8,233 nucleotides of DNA from Deferribacteres bacterium. GTDB lineage: Bacteria > Thermosulfidibacterota > Thermosulfidibacteria > Thermosulfidibacterales > Thermosulfidibacteraceae. Location: NCBI GenBank assembly GCA_013153205.1, contig JAADEW010000058.1:1-8233 (forward strand). The letters are read 5' to 3'. Below the pieces are notes generated by a model. The model had not been told where the DNA came from. It ran no database searches and worked only from the letters and a program-made list of their open reading frames with translations. The position numbers and the translations under genes were made by a program. Shown one piece after another: positions 1 to 6,910 of this stretch; position 1 is the stretch's first letter; every line of letters starts with the position of its first letter.

Positions 1-650
1 GTTGCGGTTTTGAAGCCTTAATAAGGTATTGCAACAAAGGCAGGCTTATGGGACCGGTCTTTCTTGACATTATTGAAAGGGCAGGGCTTGCGCCGGTTAT
101 AGATATATGGGTGTGCAAAAGGGTTAAAGAACACATAGAAATTTGGAAAACGGAGGGCTTCAGCACTCTGGTAAGCATTAACCTTCATCCGGATACACTT
201 GCTGATAGCGGTGCTATAAAGCAGATTATAAATATCTTAAAGTTTGAAAGTATTATGTTTGAAATACTTGAGAAGAGCTTTATCCGAAAGAGTGCTGTTT
301 TCAATCTGATGAAGTTGCAGGATAGCGGTTTCAAAATTTCAATAGATGACTACGGAACGGGGTATTCCAACATTGAGAGCATTATAAACCTTAACATAGA
401 TGAGCTTAAAATAGACAAAAGCGTAATCAGCAGGGTAGAGACACACAAGGGCTTTGTGGTCTGCAAGCATGTGACCAATCTGTGTCACGATTTGGGAATT
501 GAGGTTGTGGCTGAAGGGGTGGAGACGGAAAGGCAGCTTGAAATTGTGAGAAGACTTGATATTGACGTGGTTCAGGGCTTCTACTACTCCCCTGCGATAC
601 CGAAAGAGAAGGTGAAAAAGTTTGTGGAGGATTTTAATAGGAGATTATAG
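1..650 (+). CDS. EAL-domain c-di-GMP phosphodiesterase, C-terminal part (5' end outside window)
   Basis: EAL domains hydrolyse the second messenger cyclic di-GMP to pGpG. The frame is open from base 3, so the protein begins before the window; the first in-window ATG (48) lies after the EAL signature and cannot be the true start. In the 215 visible codons (numbered from base 3) the eight residues usual for active enzymes are present: E4 of GFEALIR, N60, E87 in FEILE, D115-D116 of the DDYGTGYS loop, K136 in LKID, E171 in VAEGVET and Q191 in QGF. E90 matches the glutamate that supports the catalytic loop. The protein ends directly after the EAL fold, so any GGDEF, PAS or membrane domain would be upstream and unseen. 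It converges on dxr, overlapping it by 6 bp. The DNA is visibly more AT-rich than the neighbouring operon. Family assignment is very secure; catalytic activity is inferred from the residues. Confidence 0.93.
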   Translation, partial: CGFEALIRYCNKGRLMGPVFLDIIERAGLAPVIDIWVCKRVKEHIEIWKTEGFSTLVSINLHPDTLADSGAIKQIINILKFESIMFEILEKSFIRKSAVFNLMKLQDSGFKISIDDYGTGYSNIESIINLNIDELKIDKSVISRVETHKGFVVCKHVTNLCHDLGIEVVAEGVETERQLEIVRRLDIDVVQGFYYSPAIPKEKVKKFVEDFNRRL

Positions 651-1784
651 GTTTTTTATGAAAGCTTGAGCCTTTTTCTGTGCTTCTTTATGAATATTTA
701 TCACATCTTCCATGGACTTGATTTCGGCGAAGCTGGTTTTTTCCATGACTGCTGCCACAATTTTGGGTATTTCTGTAAACTTGATTTTTCCCTCTAAAAA
801 AGCTTCAACGGCTGTTTCATTGGCTGCATTTAAAACTGCGGGGGCGCTCTTTCCCGTTTTCAGCGCTGTGTAGGCGAGCTTGAGCAGGGGAAACCTCTCA
901 AAATCCGGCTTTTCAAAGCTGAGCGTTCCCACGGATGTAAGGTCCAGATAACCGGCGCCGCTTCTTACCCTTTCGGGAAAGCCCAGCGCAAAAGATATGG
1001 GTATTCTCATATCGGCCGGTCCAAGCTGGGCTATTGAGGAGCCGTCTGTAAACTCAACCATAGAGTGAATTATCCCTTCAGGATGTATAACCACATCTAT
1101 CGCATCAGCCGGCACCCCGAAAAGAACCGACGCCTCTATCACTTCAAGCCCTTTGTTCATCAGGGTGGCGGAATCCACAGAAATCTTGGCTCCCATATTC
1201 CATACGGGGTGGGATAAGGCTTCCTCGGGGGTAACCCTTTCCATCTCTTCTACTGAGTGGTTGCGGAAAGGACCGCCTGATGCGGTTAAGATAAGCCTTT
1301 TAAGGGCTTTCCTGTCCTGTCCAAGAAGACACTGAAATACGGCGGAATGCTCGCTGTCTATGGGGATGATTTCCGTGCCCGTTTTCTTTGCCCGCTCCAT
1401 GATGATTTCGCCTGCTGAAACTACGCTCTCTTTGTTTGACAGAGCCACTCTCTTTCCGCTTGATGCGGCGTAATAGGTGGGTAAAACCCCTGAAAGCCCT
1501 GATAAAGCTATCACAAAGATGTCCACATCTTCAAGCTGTGAGATGGTGATGGCGCTGTCTTTTCCTTTTAAGTGTTTCACTTCGGGAGGAAGCTCAAGCT
1601 CAACATTCAGGGTTGTGGCAAGGTAGGCGGGCTTGAACTCTTGTGCCTGCCTTTCAAGGAGCCTCCTGTTTTTCCCCGTGGCACAGAGAGCCCACACCCT
1701 GAACCTGTCCGGATTCTTCCTTATGACGTCAAGGGTCTGAACGCCGATTGAGCCCGTTGAACCTAATACAGCCACCTTCTTCAT
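645..1784 (-). CDS. dxr: 1-deoxy-D-xylulose 5-phosphate reductoisomerase (Dxr/IspC)
   Basis: This cytosolic enzyme converts 1-deoxy-D-xylulose 5-phosphate to 2-C-methyl-D-erythritol 4-phosphate using NADPH and a divalent metal, the committed step of the MEP isoprenoid pathway. At 379 aa it is near full family length. The N-terminal dinucleotide motif GSTGSIG is at residues 8-14, SNKES at 116-120, and metal ligands D143 and E145 in PIDSEHSA plus E214 in NKGLEVIEA. The flexible active-site region includes SGGPFR (169-174) and H192-P-V-W195. LNAANE (318-323) marks the C-terminal part. The ATG overlaps the cdsA stop in ATGA, and the preceding bases (CTTTTCACCTC) offer no Shine-Dalgarno, so translation probably depends on ribosomes finishing cdsA. 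The start is supported because the Rossmann strand begins at residue 3, as usual. It is the last gene of the cluster. Confidence 0.98.
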   Translation of the reverse strand: MKKVAVLGSTGSIGVQTLDVIRKNPDRFRVWALCATGKNRRLLERQAQEFKPAYLATTLNVELELPPEVKHLKGKDSAITISQLEDVDIFVIALSGLSGVLPTYYAASSGKRVALSNKESVVSAGEIIMERAKKTGTEIIPIDSEHSAVFQCLLGQDRKALKRLILTASGGPFRNHSVEEMERVTPEEALSHPVWNMGAKISVDSATLMNKGLEVIEASVLFGVPADAIDVVIHPEGIIHSMVEFTDGSSIAQLGPADMRIPISFALGFPERVRSGAGYLDLTSVGTLSFEKPDFERFPLLKLAYTALKTGKSAPAVLNAANETAVEAFLEGKIKFTEIPKIVAAVMEKTSFAEIKSMEDVINIHKEAQKKAQAFIKNL

Positions 1785-2539
1785 GAGGTGAAAAGCCCCG
1801 AAACGAATAGTGCGAAGATGAGGCTGTCAACCCGGTCAAGGGCTCCTCCATGACCGGGGAATATGGTGCCTGAGTCCTTAACCCCGGCACGCCTTTTCAG
1901 GTAGGATTCAAAAAGGTCTCCTATCTGCCCCGCTGTGTTAAATAAAGCACCTGCTGTAAAGGCTTTTAGCGGATGCCATCCGGAGACTGCCAGAAACAGG
2001 GCGGAAGAAAGGCTTCCCACGAGAAAGCCTCCTAAAGCTCCTTCCACCGTCTTTTTGGGGCTTATGGGATGAAGCTTTTTCCTGCCGAAGGCTCTTCCGA
2101 TAAAATAGGCGCCTGCATCCCCTGCCCATACGGCTATGGCTATGGCGATTAAGACTGTGATTTCTCCCTTCAGTTTGAGATAGGCTCCCCACGAAAAGGG
2201 CAGAGCCGCATAGTAGAAGGGGAATATGCCGGTTAGTTTTGCCTCTGATGTGAGGAAAACGTCCAGACCTGCAAAGAGAAGGGGAATGGAGGCTGAAAAA
2301 AGGGCAAGTGGGAGTTTCTGGCTGTAAACTGAGGCCATGAAAAGCGTTGATGAAACCATGTTCACCACAAGATATCTCTTTTCAAGCTCAATAAGCCTAC
2401 AGCATTCCCACACGGATACGAGAACCAGAGCCCAGACGAGAACAAAGAAAAATACGGCATTCGGCGAAAAGAGACATACGCATACCACAAAAATGCCCAC
2501 TAAAGCCGTGAGCCAGCGTTTTTTCAGCTCCTCGCTCAT
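1781..2539 (-). CDS. cdsA: Phosphatidate cytidylyltransferase (CDP-diacylglycerol synthase)
   Basis: This integral membrane enzyme makes CDP-diacylglycerol from phosphatidic acid and CTP, the precursor of bacterial phospholipids. The 252-aa protein is mostly hydrophobic, with about seven or eight likely membrane segments (for example near residues 10-26, 28-47, 58-75, 104-120, 128-149, 166-187 and 238-251). Two family motifs are intact: the D141-centred segment DAGAYFIGRAFG followed by SPKKTVEG (160-167), and the C-terminal signature running from GDLFES (207-212) through KRR and KDSG to PGHGGALDRVDS (228-239). The length is typical of the shorter bacterial CdsA proteins. Its ATG overlaps the leuB TGA by 4 bp, and the only upstream ribosome-binding candidate is a weak AAAGG very close to the start. 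Pairing with dxr is common in bacteria, but the usual neighbour uppS is absent here; a leucine gene takes its place. Confidence 0.97.
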   Translation of the reverse strand: MSEELKKRWLTALVGIFVVCVCLFSPNAVFFFVLVWALVLVSVWECCRLIELEKRYLVVNMVSSTLFMASVYSQKLPLALFSASIPLLFAGLDVFLTSEAKLTGIFPFYYAALPFSWGAYLKLKGEITVLIAIAIAVWAGDAGAYFIGRAFGRKKLHPISPKKTVEGALGGFLVGSLSSALFLAVSGWHPLKAFTAGALFNTAGQIGDLFESYLKRRAGVKDSGTIFPGHGGALDRVDSLIFALFVSGLFTS

Positions 2540-3621
2540 ATCCTTTCTGCTATCCTGTCTCCCATTTCGGATGTGCCTACCAGAATCTCTCCTTCTTTTC
2601 CGGTGTAAAGGTCTTTCGTGCGAAAGCCCTCGTTAAGCACGCTCTCAACGGCTTTTTCCACCGCTTTTGCCGCATCTTCAAGGTCAAAGGAATATCTCAG
2701 CATCATGGCGGCGGAAAGTATCATGGCACAGGGATTTGCCGCATTCTGTCCTGCTATATCAGGAGCTGAGCCGTGGACTGGTTCGTAAAGCCCTTTCTTG
2801 CTTTCGTTTACGCTCGCTGACGGGAGCATGCCGATGGAGCCTGTGAGCATAGCCGCTTCATCGGAAAGAATGTCGCCGAACATGTTGCCTGCCAGAATAA
2901 CATCAAACTGATGAGGGTTTCTTATGAGCTGCATGGCGGCGTTGTCAACGAGGTAGTGGGAAAGCTCAATGTCAGGATAGCCTTTTGCCACTTCGTTTAC
3001 CACATCGCGCCACAGCACCATGGCATTCAGCACATTTGCTTTGTCTATTGAAGCCACCTTTTTTCTTCTTTTTCCGGCGGCTTCAAAGGCAACCCTTGCA
3101 ATTCTCTCTATCTCCCAGTCGTAGTAGATGAGGGTATCTATCCCTTTTCTCTTTCCGTCTTCTTCAAATATCCCTTTGGGCGTGCCGAAGTAGATGCCTC
3201 CCGTAAGCTCCCTCACCACCAGTATGTCAAATCCCTTATCTCCAAGTATCTCTTTTTTAAGCGGTGAAGCCTCTATAAGTGCGGGAAAGACTATAGCCGG
3301 TCTCAGATTTGCAAACAGCCCGTATCTCTTTCTTATGGGCAGAAGAGCCGCCCTTTCCGGCTGTTTTTCGGGGGGGAGGTTCTCCCACTTGGGTCCTCCA
3401 ACTGCACCGAATAAGATGGCGTCTGCCCAGTCGCAGACCTCTTTCGTTTCGTCTGGGAAAGCGTCCTGTTTGGCGTCTATAGCCGCTCCGCCTATTAAGG
3501 CTTCTTTGAATTCAAACTCAACGCCAAACTTTGAAGCAACTCTGTCAAGAACTTTGAGGGCTTCTCGCATAACCTCAACGCCAATTCCATCTCCCGGAAG
3601 CACTGCTATCTTGTAAGCCAT
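2536..3621 (-). CDS. leuB: 3-isopropylmalate dehydrogenase
   Basis: LeuB oxidises and decarboxylates (2R,3S)-3-isopropylmalate with NAD+ to give 2-oxoisocaproate, the third step of leucine synthesis. The 361-aa length is standard. Substrate arginines are visible as R97 (LPIRKRY), R107 (NLRP) and R137 (VVRELTGG), followed by Y144 and catalytic K194 (SIDKANVL). Metal-binding aspartates are D226 (LVDNAAM), D250 and D254 (GNMFGDILSDEAA). HGSAPDIAG (283-291) carries D288, the residue that selects NAD over NADP, and the Arg context fits isopropylmalate rather than isocitrate. A strong AAGGAGG lies 5 nt before the ATG and overlaps the leuD stop codon. The end overlaps cdsA by 4 bp. Nothing is missing. 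Confidence 0.97.
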   Translation of the reverse strand: MAYKIAVLPGDGIGVEVMREALKVLDRVASKFGVEFEFKEALIGGAAIDAKQDAFPDETKEVCDWADAILFGAVGGPKWENLPPEKQPERAALLPIRKRYGLFANLRPAIVFPALIEASPLKKEILGDKGFDILVVRELTGGIYFGTPKGIFEEDGKRKGIDTLIYYDWEIERIARVAFEAAGKRRKKVASIDKANVLNAMVLWRDVVNEVAKGYPDIELSHYLVDNAAMQLIRNPHQFDVILAGNMFGDILSDEAAMLTGSIGMLPSASVNESKKGLYEPVHGSAPDIAGQNAANPCAMILSAAMMLRYSFDLEDAAKAVEKAVESVLNEGFRTKDLYTGKEGEILVGTSEMGDRIAERI

Positions 3622-3626
3622 GGAAT

Positions 3627-3633
3627 CCTCCTT
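3627..3633 (-). promoter_or_regulatory. Ribosome-binding site of leuB overlapping the leuD stop
   Basis: AAGGAGG on the minus strand is 5 nt before the leuB ATG and shares two bases with the leuD stop TAA (3632-3634). Confidence 0.78.
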
Positions 3634-4120
3634 AAACTTTGCTCTTAATGTATGGAATGAGTCCCCCTGCTTTAAGGAGCTCCATCATAAAGTCCGGTAT
3701 GGGTTCAATCTCAAATTCAAGCCCTTTCGTAAGGTTTACAATCTTTCCGGCTTCAAGGTCAACGAGGAGCTCGTCGCCCTCGTCGGTTTTCTCCACGGCT
3801 TCGGGGCATTCAACTATGGGAAGCCCCGTGTTGAAGGCGTTTCTGAAAAAGATTCTGGCAAAGCTTTTCGCCACCACACAGGATATCCCCGCGTATTTTA
3901 TGGCTATGGGAGCATGCTCCCTTGAGCTTCCGCATCCAAAATTCTCCCCTGCAACGATAATGTCCCCTTCCTTCACCTTTGAGGCGAACTCGGGGTCTGC
4001 ATCTTCCATGCAGTGCTTGGCAAGCTCGTATGGGTCTGATGTGTTGAGGTATCTTGCAGGGATAATCACATCAGTATCTATGTGGTCGCCAAATTTCCAA
4101 ACCCTTCCTTTAATCTTCAT
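3632..4120 (-). CDS. leuD: 3-isopropylmalate dehydratase, small subunit
   Basis: LeuD is the swivelling small subunit that, with LeuC, isomerises 2-isopropylmalate to 3-isopropylmalate through a dehydration-rehydration cycle. At 162 aa it is the short type (the E. coli type is about 200 aa). Visible motifs are GDHIDTDVIIPARYL (11-25), the aconitase-swivel signature GENFGCGSSREHAP (58-71) and NAFNTGLP (94-101). The substrate-recognition loop after PAR reads YLNT (24-27). This short family includes both isopropylmalate isomerases and homoaconitase or methylated-substrate paralogues, so the leucine role rests mainly on position between leuC and leuB. AGGAGG lies 7 nt before the ATG and overlaps the leuC stop codon. 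The gap to leuB is 10 bp. Confidence 0.95.
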   Translation of the reverse strand: MKIKGRVWKFGDHIDTDVIIPARYLNTSDPYELAKHCMEDADPEFASKVKEGDIIVAGENFGCGSSREHAPIAIKYAGISCVVAKSFARIFFRNAFNTGLPIVECPEAVEKTDEGDELLVDLEAGKIVNLTKGLEFEIEPIPDFMMELLKAGGLIPYIKSKV

Positions 4121-4127
4121 TACGCAA

Positions 4128-4133
4128 CCTCCT
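4128..4133 (-). promoter_or_regulatory. Ribosome-binding site of leuD overlapping the leuC stop
   Basis: AGGAGG on the minus strand is 7 nt before the leuD ATG. The leuC stop TAG (4132-4134) shares its last two bases with the start of this site. Confidence 0.75.
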
Positions 4134-5394
4134 AAAGGACCTCTTCGGGATGAACGATTTCTCCTGCTACGGCAGAAGCGGCGGCAACATACGGGTTGGA
4201 CAGAAAGACCTCGCTCCTGGGATGTCCCATTCTGCCCACAAAGTTTCTGTTGGTGGTGGCAACGGCTCTTTCCCCTTCTGCGAGAACGCCCATGTGTCCT
4301 CCGAGACAGGGACCGCAGGTGGGGGTTGAGATGGCGGCTCCCGCTTCAAGGAATATTTCGAACAGCCCCTCTTCCATAGCCTGACGGTATATCTGCTGGG
4401 TTGCGGGTATTATGATGAGCCTCACATCCGGGTGGACCTTCCTGCCTTTCAGCACTTCTGCCGCCTGCCTTAAGTCCGTTATCCTCCCGTTGGTGCAGGA
4501 GCCTATGAATGCCTGGTCAATCTTTACGCCCTTCACTTCCCTTACCGGCTTCACGTTTTCAGGAAGGTGGGGCAGTGCCACCACAGGCTCAAGTTCCGAA
4601 ACATTTATCTCGTATGTGTCTTCATAGCTTGCGTCTTCGTCTGAGTAGAAGTAGGCGGGCTCTCTTTTTGCCCTTCCCTCAACGTATGCCTTTGTGATGT
4701 CATCTGCGGGTATTATGCCCGCTTTTCCACCTGCTTCTATAGCCATGTTGCAGATGGTGAACCTCTCGTCCATGCAGAGCTCTTTAAGGGTCTCTCCGGC
4801 AAACTCCATGGCTTTGTATCTTGCGCCGTCAACACCTATCATGCCGATTATGTGGAGTATTATGTCCTTTCCCGTTACGAACCTGCCTTTTTTCCCTTTT
4901 AAAACGAACTTTATGGAGGACGGCACCTTAAGCCATATTTGGCCCGTTGCCATTACGGCTCCCAAATCCGTGGAGCCCACACCTGTGGCAAAGGCTCCCA
5001 GAGCACCGTAAGTGCACGTGTGGGAGTCGGCTCCTATCACAAGGTCTCCGGGAACCACAATGCCCTGCTCCGGCAAGAGGGCATGTTCCACCCCCATTTT
5101 GCCTATCTCAAAGTAGTGCACTATTCCGTGTTTTTTTGCGAACTCCCTCATGATTTTGCACTGCTGTGCCGCTTTTATGTCTTTGTTGGGAGTGAAGTGG
5201 TCCGGCACGAGAGCTATGCGCTCTCTGTCAAAGACGCTTTCCTTGCCTATCTCTTCAAAGGCTTTGATGGCAAGGGGCGCCGTTACATCGTTGGCAAGGG
5301 CTATGTCCACCTTTGCCATTATTATTTCGCCGGGCCTTACAGAGTCTTTGCCGCACTTTGCGGCAAGTATCTTTTCAGCTATGGTCATACCCAT
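4132..5394 (-). CDS. leuC: 3-isopropylmalate dehydratase, large subunit
   Basis: LeuC carries the [4Fe-4S] cluster and, with LeuD, forms the isopropylmalate isomerase of leucine synthesis in the cytosol. The 420-aa length matches the LeuC type that pairs with short LeuD proteins. Cluster cysteines are C300 (GSCTNG), C360 and C363 (TCGPCLGG). Other aconitase-fold motifs are VPDHFTPN (63-70), GADSHTCTYGALGAFATG (121-138) and TTNRNFVGRMG (380-390). Two ATGs are possible (residues 1 and 3). The first is preferred because GGAGG sits 7 nt upstream of it but 13 nt from the second. The gap to leuA is 13 bp and to leuD 11 bp. The main uncertainty is homoaconitase-type paralogy, which the flanking leucine genes argue against. 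Confidence 0.97.
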   Translation of the reverse strand: MGMTIAEKILAAKCGKDSVRPGEIIMAKVDIALANDVTAPLAIKAFEEIGKESVFDRERIALVPDHFTPNKDIKAAQQCKIMREFAKKHGIVHYFEIGKMGVEHALLPEQGIVVPGDLVIGADSHTCTYGALGAFATGVGSTDLGAVMATGQIWLKVPSSIKFVLKGKKGRFVTGKDIILHIIGMIGVDGARYKAMEFAGETLKELCMDERFTICNMAIEAGGKAGIIPADDITKAYVEGRAKREPAYFYSDEDASYEDTYEINVSELEPVVALPHLPENVKPVREVKGVKIDQAFIGSCTNGRITDLRQAAEVLKGRKVHPDVRLIIIPATQQIYRQAMEEGLFEIFLEAGAAISTPTCGPCLGGHMGVLAEGERAVATTNRNFVGRMGHPRSEVFLSNPYVAAASAVAGEIVHPEEVL

Positions 5395-5401
5395 GTATTT
5401 T

Positions 5402-5406
5402 CCTCC
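5402..5406 (-). promoter_or_regulatory. Ribosome-binding site deciding the leuC start
   Basis: GGAGG on the minus strand is 7 nt before the first of two in-frame ATGs (5394), favouring it over the second, which would be 13 nt away. The leuA stop TAG is at 5408-5410, one base beyond the site. Confidence 0.75.
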
Positions 5407-5407
5407 A

Positions 5408-6898
5408 CTAAAGGGCTTTGTTTACTGCATTGAGGTAAGCTTCAATGCTTGCCTGAAGTATGTCGGTTGCTATAGCTCTTCCCGTGTATTCCTTGCCTTT
5501 GAACTTCACCTTTAGGAAGACCTCTCCCAGCGCATCCTTCCCGGAAGTTACGGATGTGATTCTGTAGTCAAGAAGCCTTCCGCTCATACCGATAGCTTCG
5601 TCAATGGCTTTGAACGCCGCATCTACGGGACCGTCTCCACTTGAGTAGGCTCTCTTTTCCTCCCCTTCTACCAACAGCACAACGGTGGCTTCCGGTTTTT
5701 CGTCTGACCCGGTTCTTATAGAGTAGCTTTTCAATATCACCTTTTTGGGTTTTGTGAGGAGGACATCCTCTATTATGGCGATTATATCACCGTCGTAAAC
5801 TTCCGTCTTTTTCTGGGTAAGCTCCTTGAACTTGCGGAAAGCCATCTCAAGCTTTTCATCGTCAAGCTGGTATCCGAGCTCTTCCACCTTGTTTTTGAAC
5901 ATGATTTTCCCTGAGTATCGGGAGAGCACGATTCGCGTTTTGGGATATCCCACCTCTTCCGGGTCTATCACTTCAAAGGTGCGGGATTCCCTCACAACGG
6001 CAAGCTTCATGTATTCTACCTTGTGGGTGAAGGCGCTGTCCCCTACCACCGCTTTGTGAGGAGGTATGGTGTAGCCCGTTATCTTGGCGAATATGCGGGT
6101 GGTTTTGTAAAGCCCTTTGAGGTTAAGCTCGGTGAATAGCCCGAGCCTTTCCCCGTGTATCTTAAGCGCCACTGCTATCTCCTCAAGAGCGGCGTTCCCA
6201 GCCCTTGTTCCCACCCCGGCGAGGGTGAGGTGAGCCTGTCTTGCTCCAGCCTCAAGAGCTGCCATGGTGTTTGCAGTTGCCATGCCCAGGTCGTCGTGGC
6301 AGTGGATGCTCAGTATGGCTTTATCTTTCACAACAGCCTTCAGCTCGGATATAAGCTCTTTTACCATGGAAGGAATGGCTATTCCAACGGTGTCCGAGAT
6401 GTTGATTATGTCTGCTCCCTTTTCCACTGCTTTTTCTGCAAGCTCGAGGAGGTATTCCTTTTCGGCTCTGAAGCTGTCCTCTAAGGTGAGCTCAACTTCA
6501 AAACCGTCGGATTTGGCGGACTCTATGCTTTTTAGGACCTTATCAAGCTGTTCTTTATGAGAGAGTCCGGCAAGATAGGTTAGCTGAACCTCGGAAGTGG
6601 GAGCGTATAGGTGAATCCTCTTTTTCTGTGCGTTTCTGAGCGACTCCTTAGCCGCTTCTATCTCCTTTTCGTCGCACTTTGACAGCACAGAGAGCACCGG
6701 TCTTTTCACCGCCTCTGCTATAAGCTCAACGGATTCCCTCTCCTCTTTGTTCAGGGCGGGGTAGCCGCAGTCTATCACATCAACATTCAAGGCATCCAGA
6801 GCCTTTGCCATCTCCACCTTTTCCTGAGGGGTGAAGGAGACCAGAGGAGACTGCGCCCCGTCCCTTAATGTGGTATCAAGTATGTAAACCTTTTCCAT
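5408..6898 (-). CDS. leuA: 2-isopropylmalate synthase family protein with altered active-site motif
   Basis: By position and family this condenses acetyl-CoA with 2-oxoisovalerate, the first step of leucine synthesis. The 496-aa protein has a DRE-TIM barrel with R12-D13 in DTTLRDG, E140, metal ligands H199 and H201 in HCHDDLG, and N235 in RAGN. Residues about 385-496 form a LeuA-type regulatory domain with SSGDGPVDAAF (419-429). It departs from ordinary LeuA at several conserved places: LRDGAQSP instead of the usual LRDGEQ[ST]P, CGYP for aGFP, T231 where GER normally has Glu, and THKVEYMKLA (291-300) where the family has the G-x-H motif, putting Met297 at the His position. F308 replaces the Tyr of the usual TYE. 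AAGGGG lies 6 nt before the ATG. Citramalate or homocitrate synthase is possible; synthase activity itself is unproven. Confidence 0.8.
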   Translation of the reverse strand: MEKVYILDTTLRDGAQSPLVSFTPQEKVEMAKALDALNVDVIDCGYPALNKEERESVELIAEAVKRPVLSVLSKCDEKEIEAAKESLRNAQKKRIHLYAPTSEVQLTYLAGLSHKEQLDKVLKSIESAKSDGFEVELTLEDSFRAEKEYLLELAEKAVEKGADIINISDTVGIAIPSMVKELISELKAVVKDKAILSIHCHDDLGMATANTMAALEAGARQAHLTLAGVGTRAGNAALEEIAVALKIHGERLGLFTELNLKGLYKTTRIFAKITGYTIPPHKAVVGDSAFTHKVEYMKLAVVRESRTFEVIDPEEVGYPKTRIVLSRYSGKIMFKNKVEELGYQLDDEKLEMAFRKFKELTQKKTEVYDGDIIAIIEDVLLTKPKKVILKSYSIRTGSDEKPEATVVLLVEGEEKRAYSSGDGPVDAAFKAIDEAIGMSGRLLDYRITSVTSGKDALGEVFLKVKFKGKEYTGRAIATDILQASIEAYLNAVNKAL

Positions 6899-6904
6899 AG
6901 CCTG

Positions 6905-6910
6905 CCCCTT
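6905..6910 (-). promoter_or_regulatory. Ribosome-binding site of leuA overlapping the aspC stop
   Basis: AAGGGG on the minus strand lies 6 nt before the leuA ATG. Its first two bases are the last two of the aspC TAA (6909-6911), so a terminating ribosome stands on the leuA initiation site. Confidence 0.65.

Noticed and set aside
48..650. The ATG at 48 as the start of a 200-aa phosphodiesterase
   Set aside because: The same frame is open upstream to base 3 and contains the GFEALIR motif, which this start would remove; the gene is cut by the window edge.
640..690. Intrinsic terminator at the EAL/dxr junction
   Set aside because: There are short T-runs (for example at 652-657 and 673-677), but no adjoining GC-rich inverted repeat can be drawn.
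3639..4379. Long plus-strand open frame opposite leuD and the 3' part of leuC
   Set aside because: It lies antisense to two clearly recognised genes, its protein is Ser/Pro/Arg-rich without family motifs, and no ribosome-binding site or spacing supports it.
4939..5433. Plus-strand open frame of 164 codons opposite leuC
   Set aside because: It is a complementary-strand shadow of leuC with low-complexity, motif-free translation.
5408..6898. Calling the DRE-TIM enzyme citramalate synthase or homocitrate synthase
   Set aside because: The FTHK stretch and EDS motif resemble those families, but the catalytic G-x-H they also share is missing, and the leuCDB context fits isopropylmalate synthase better. 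The alternative is kept only as a possibility.
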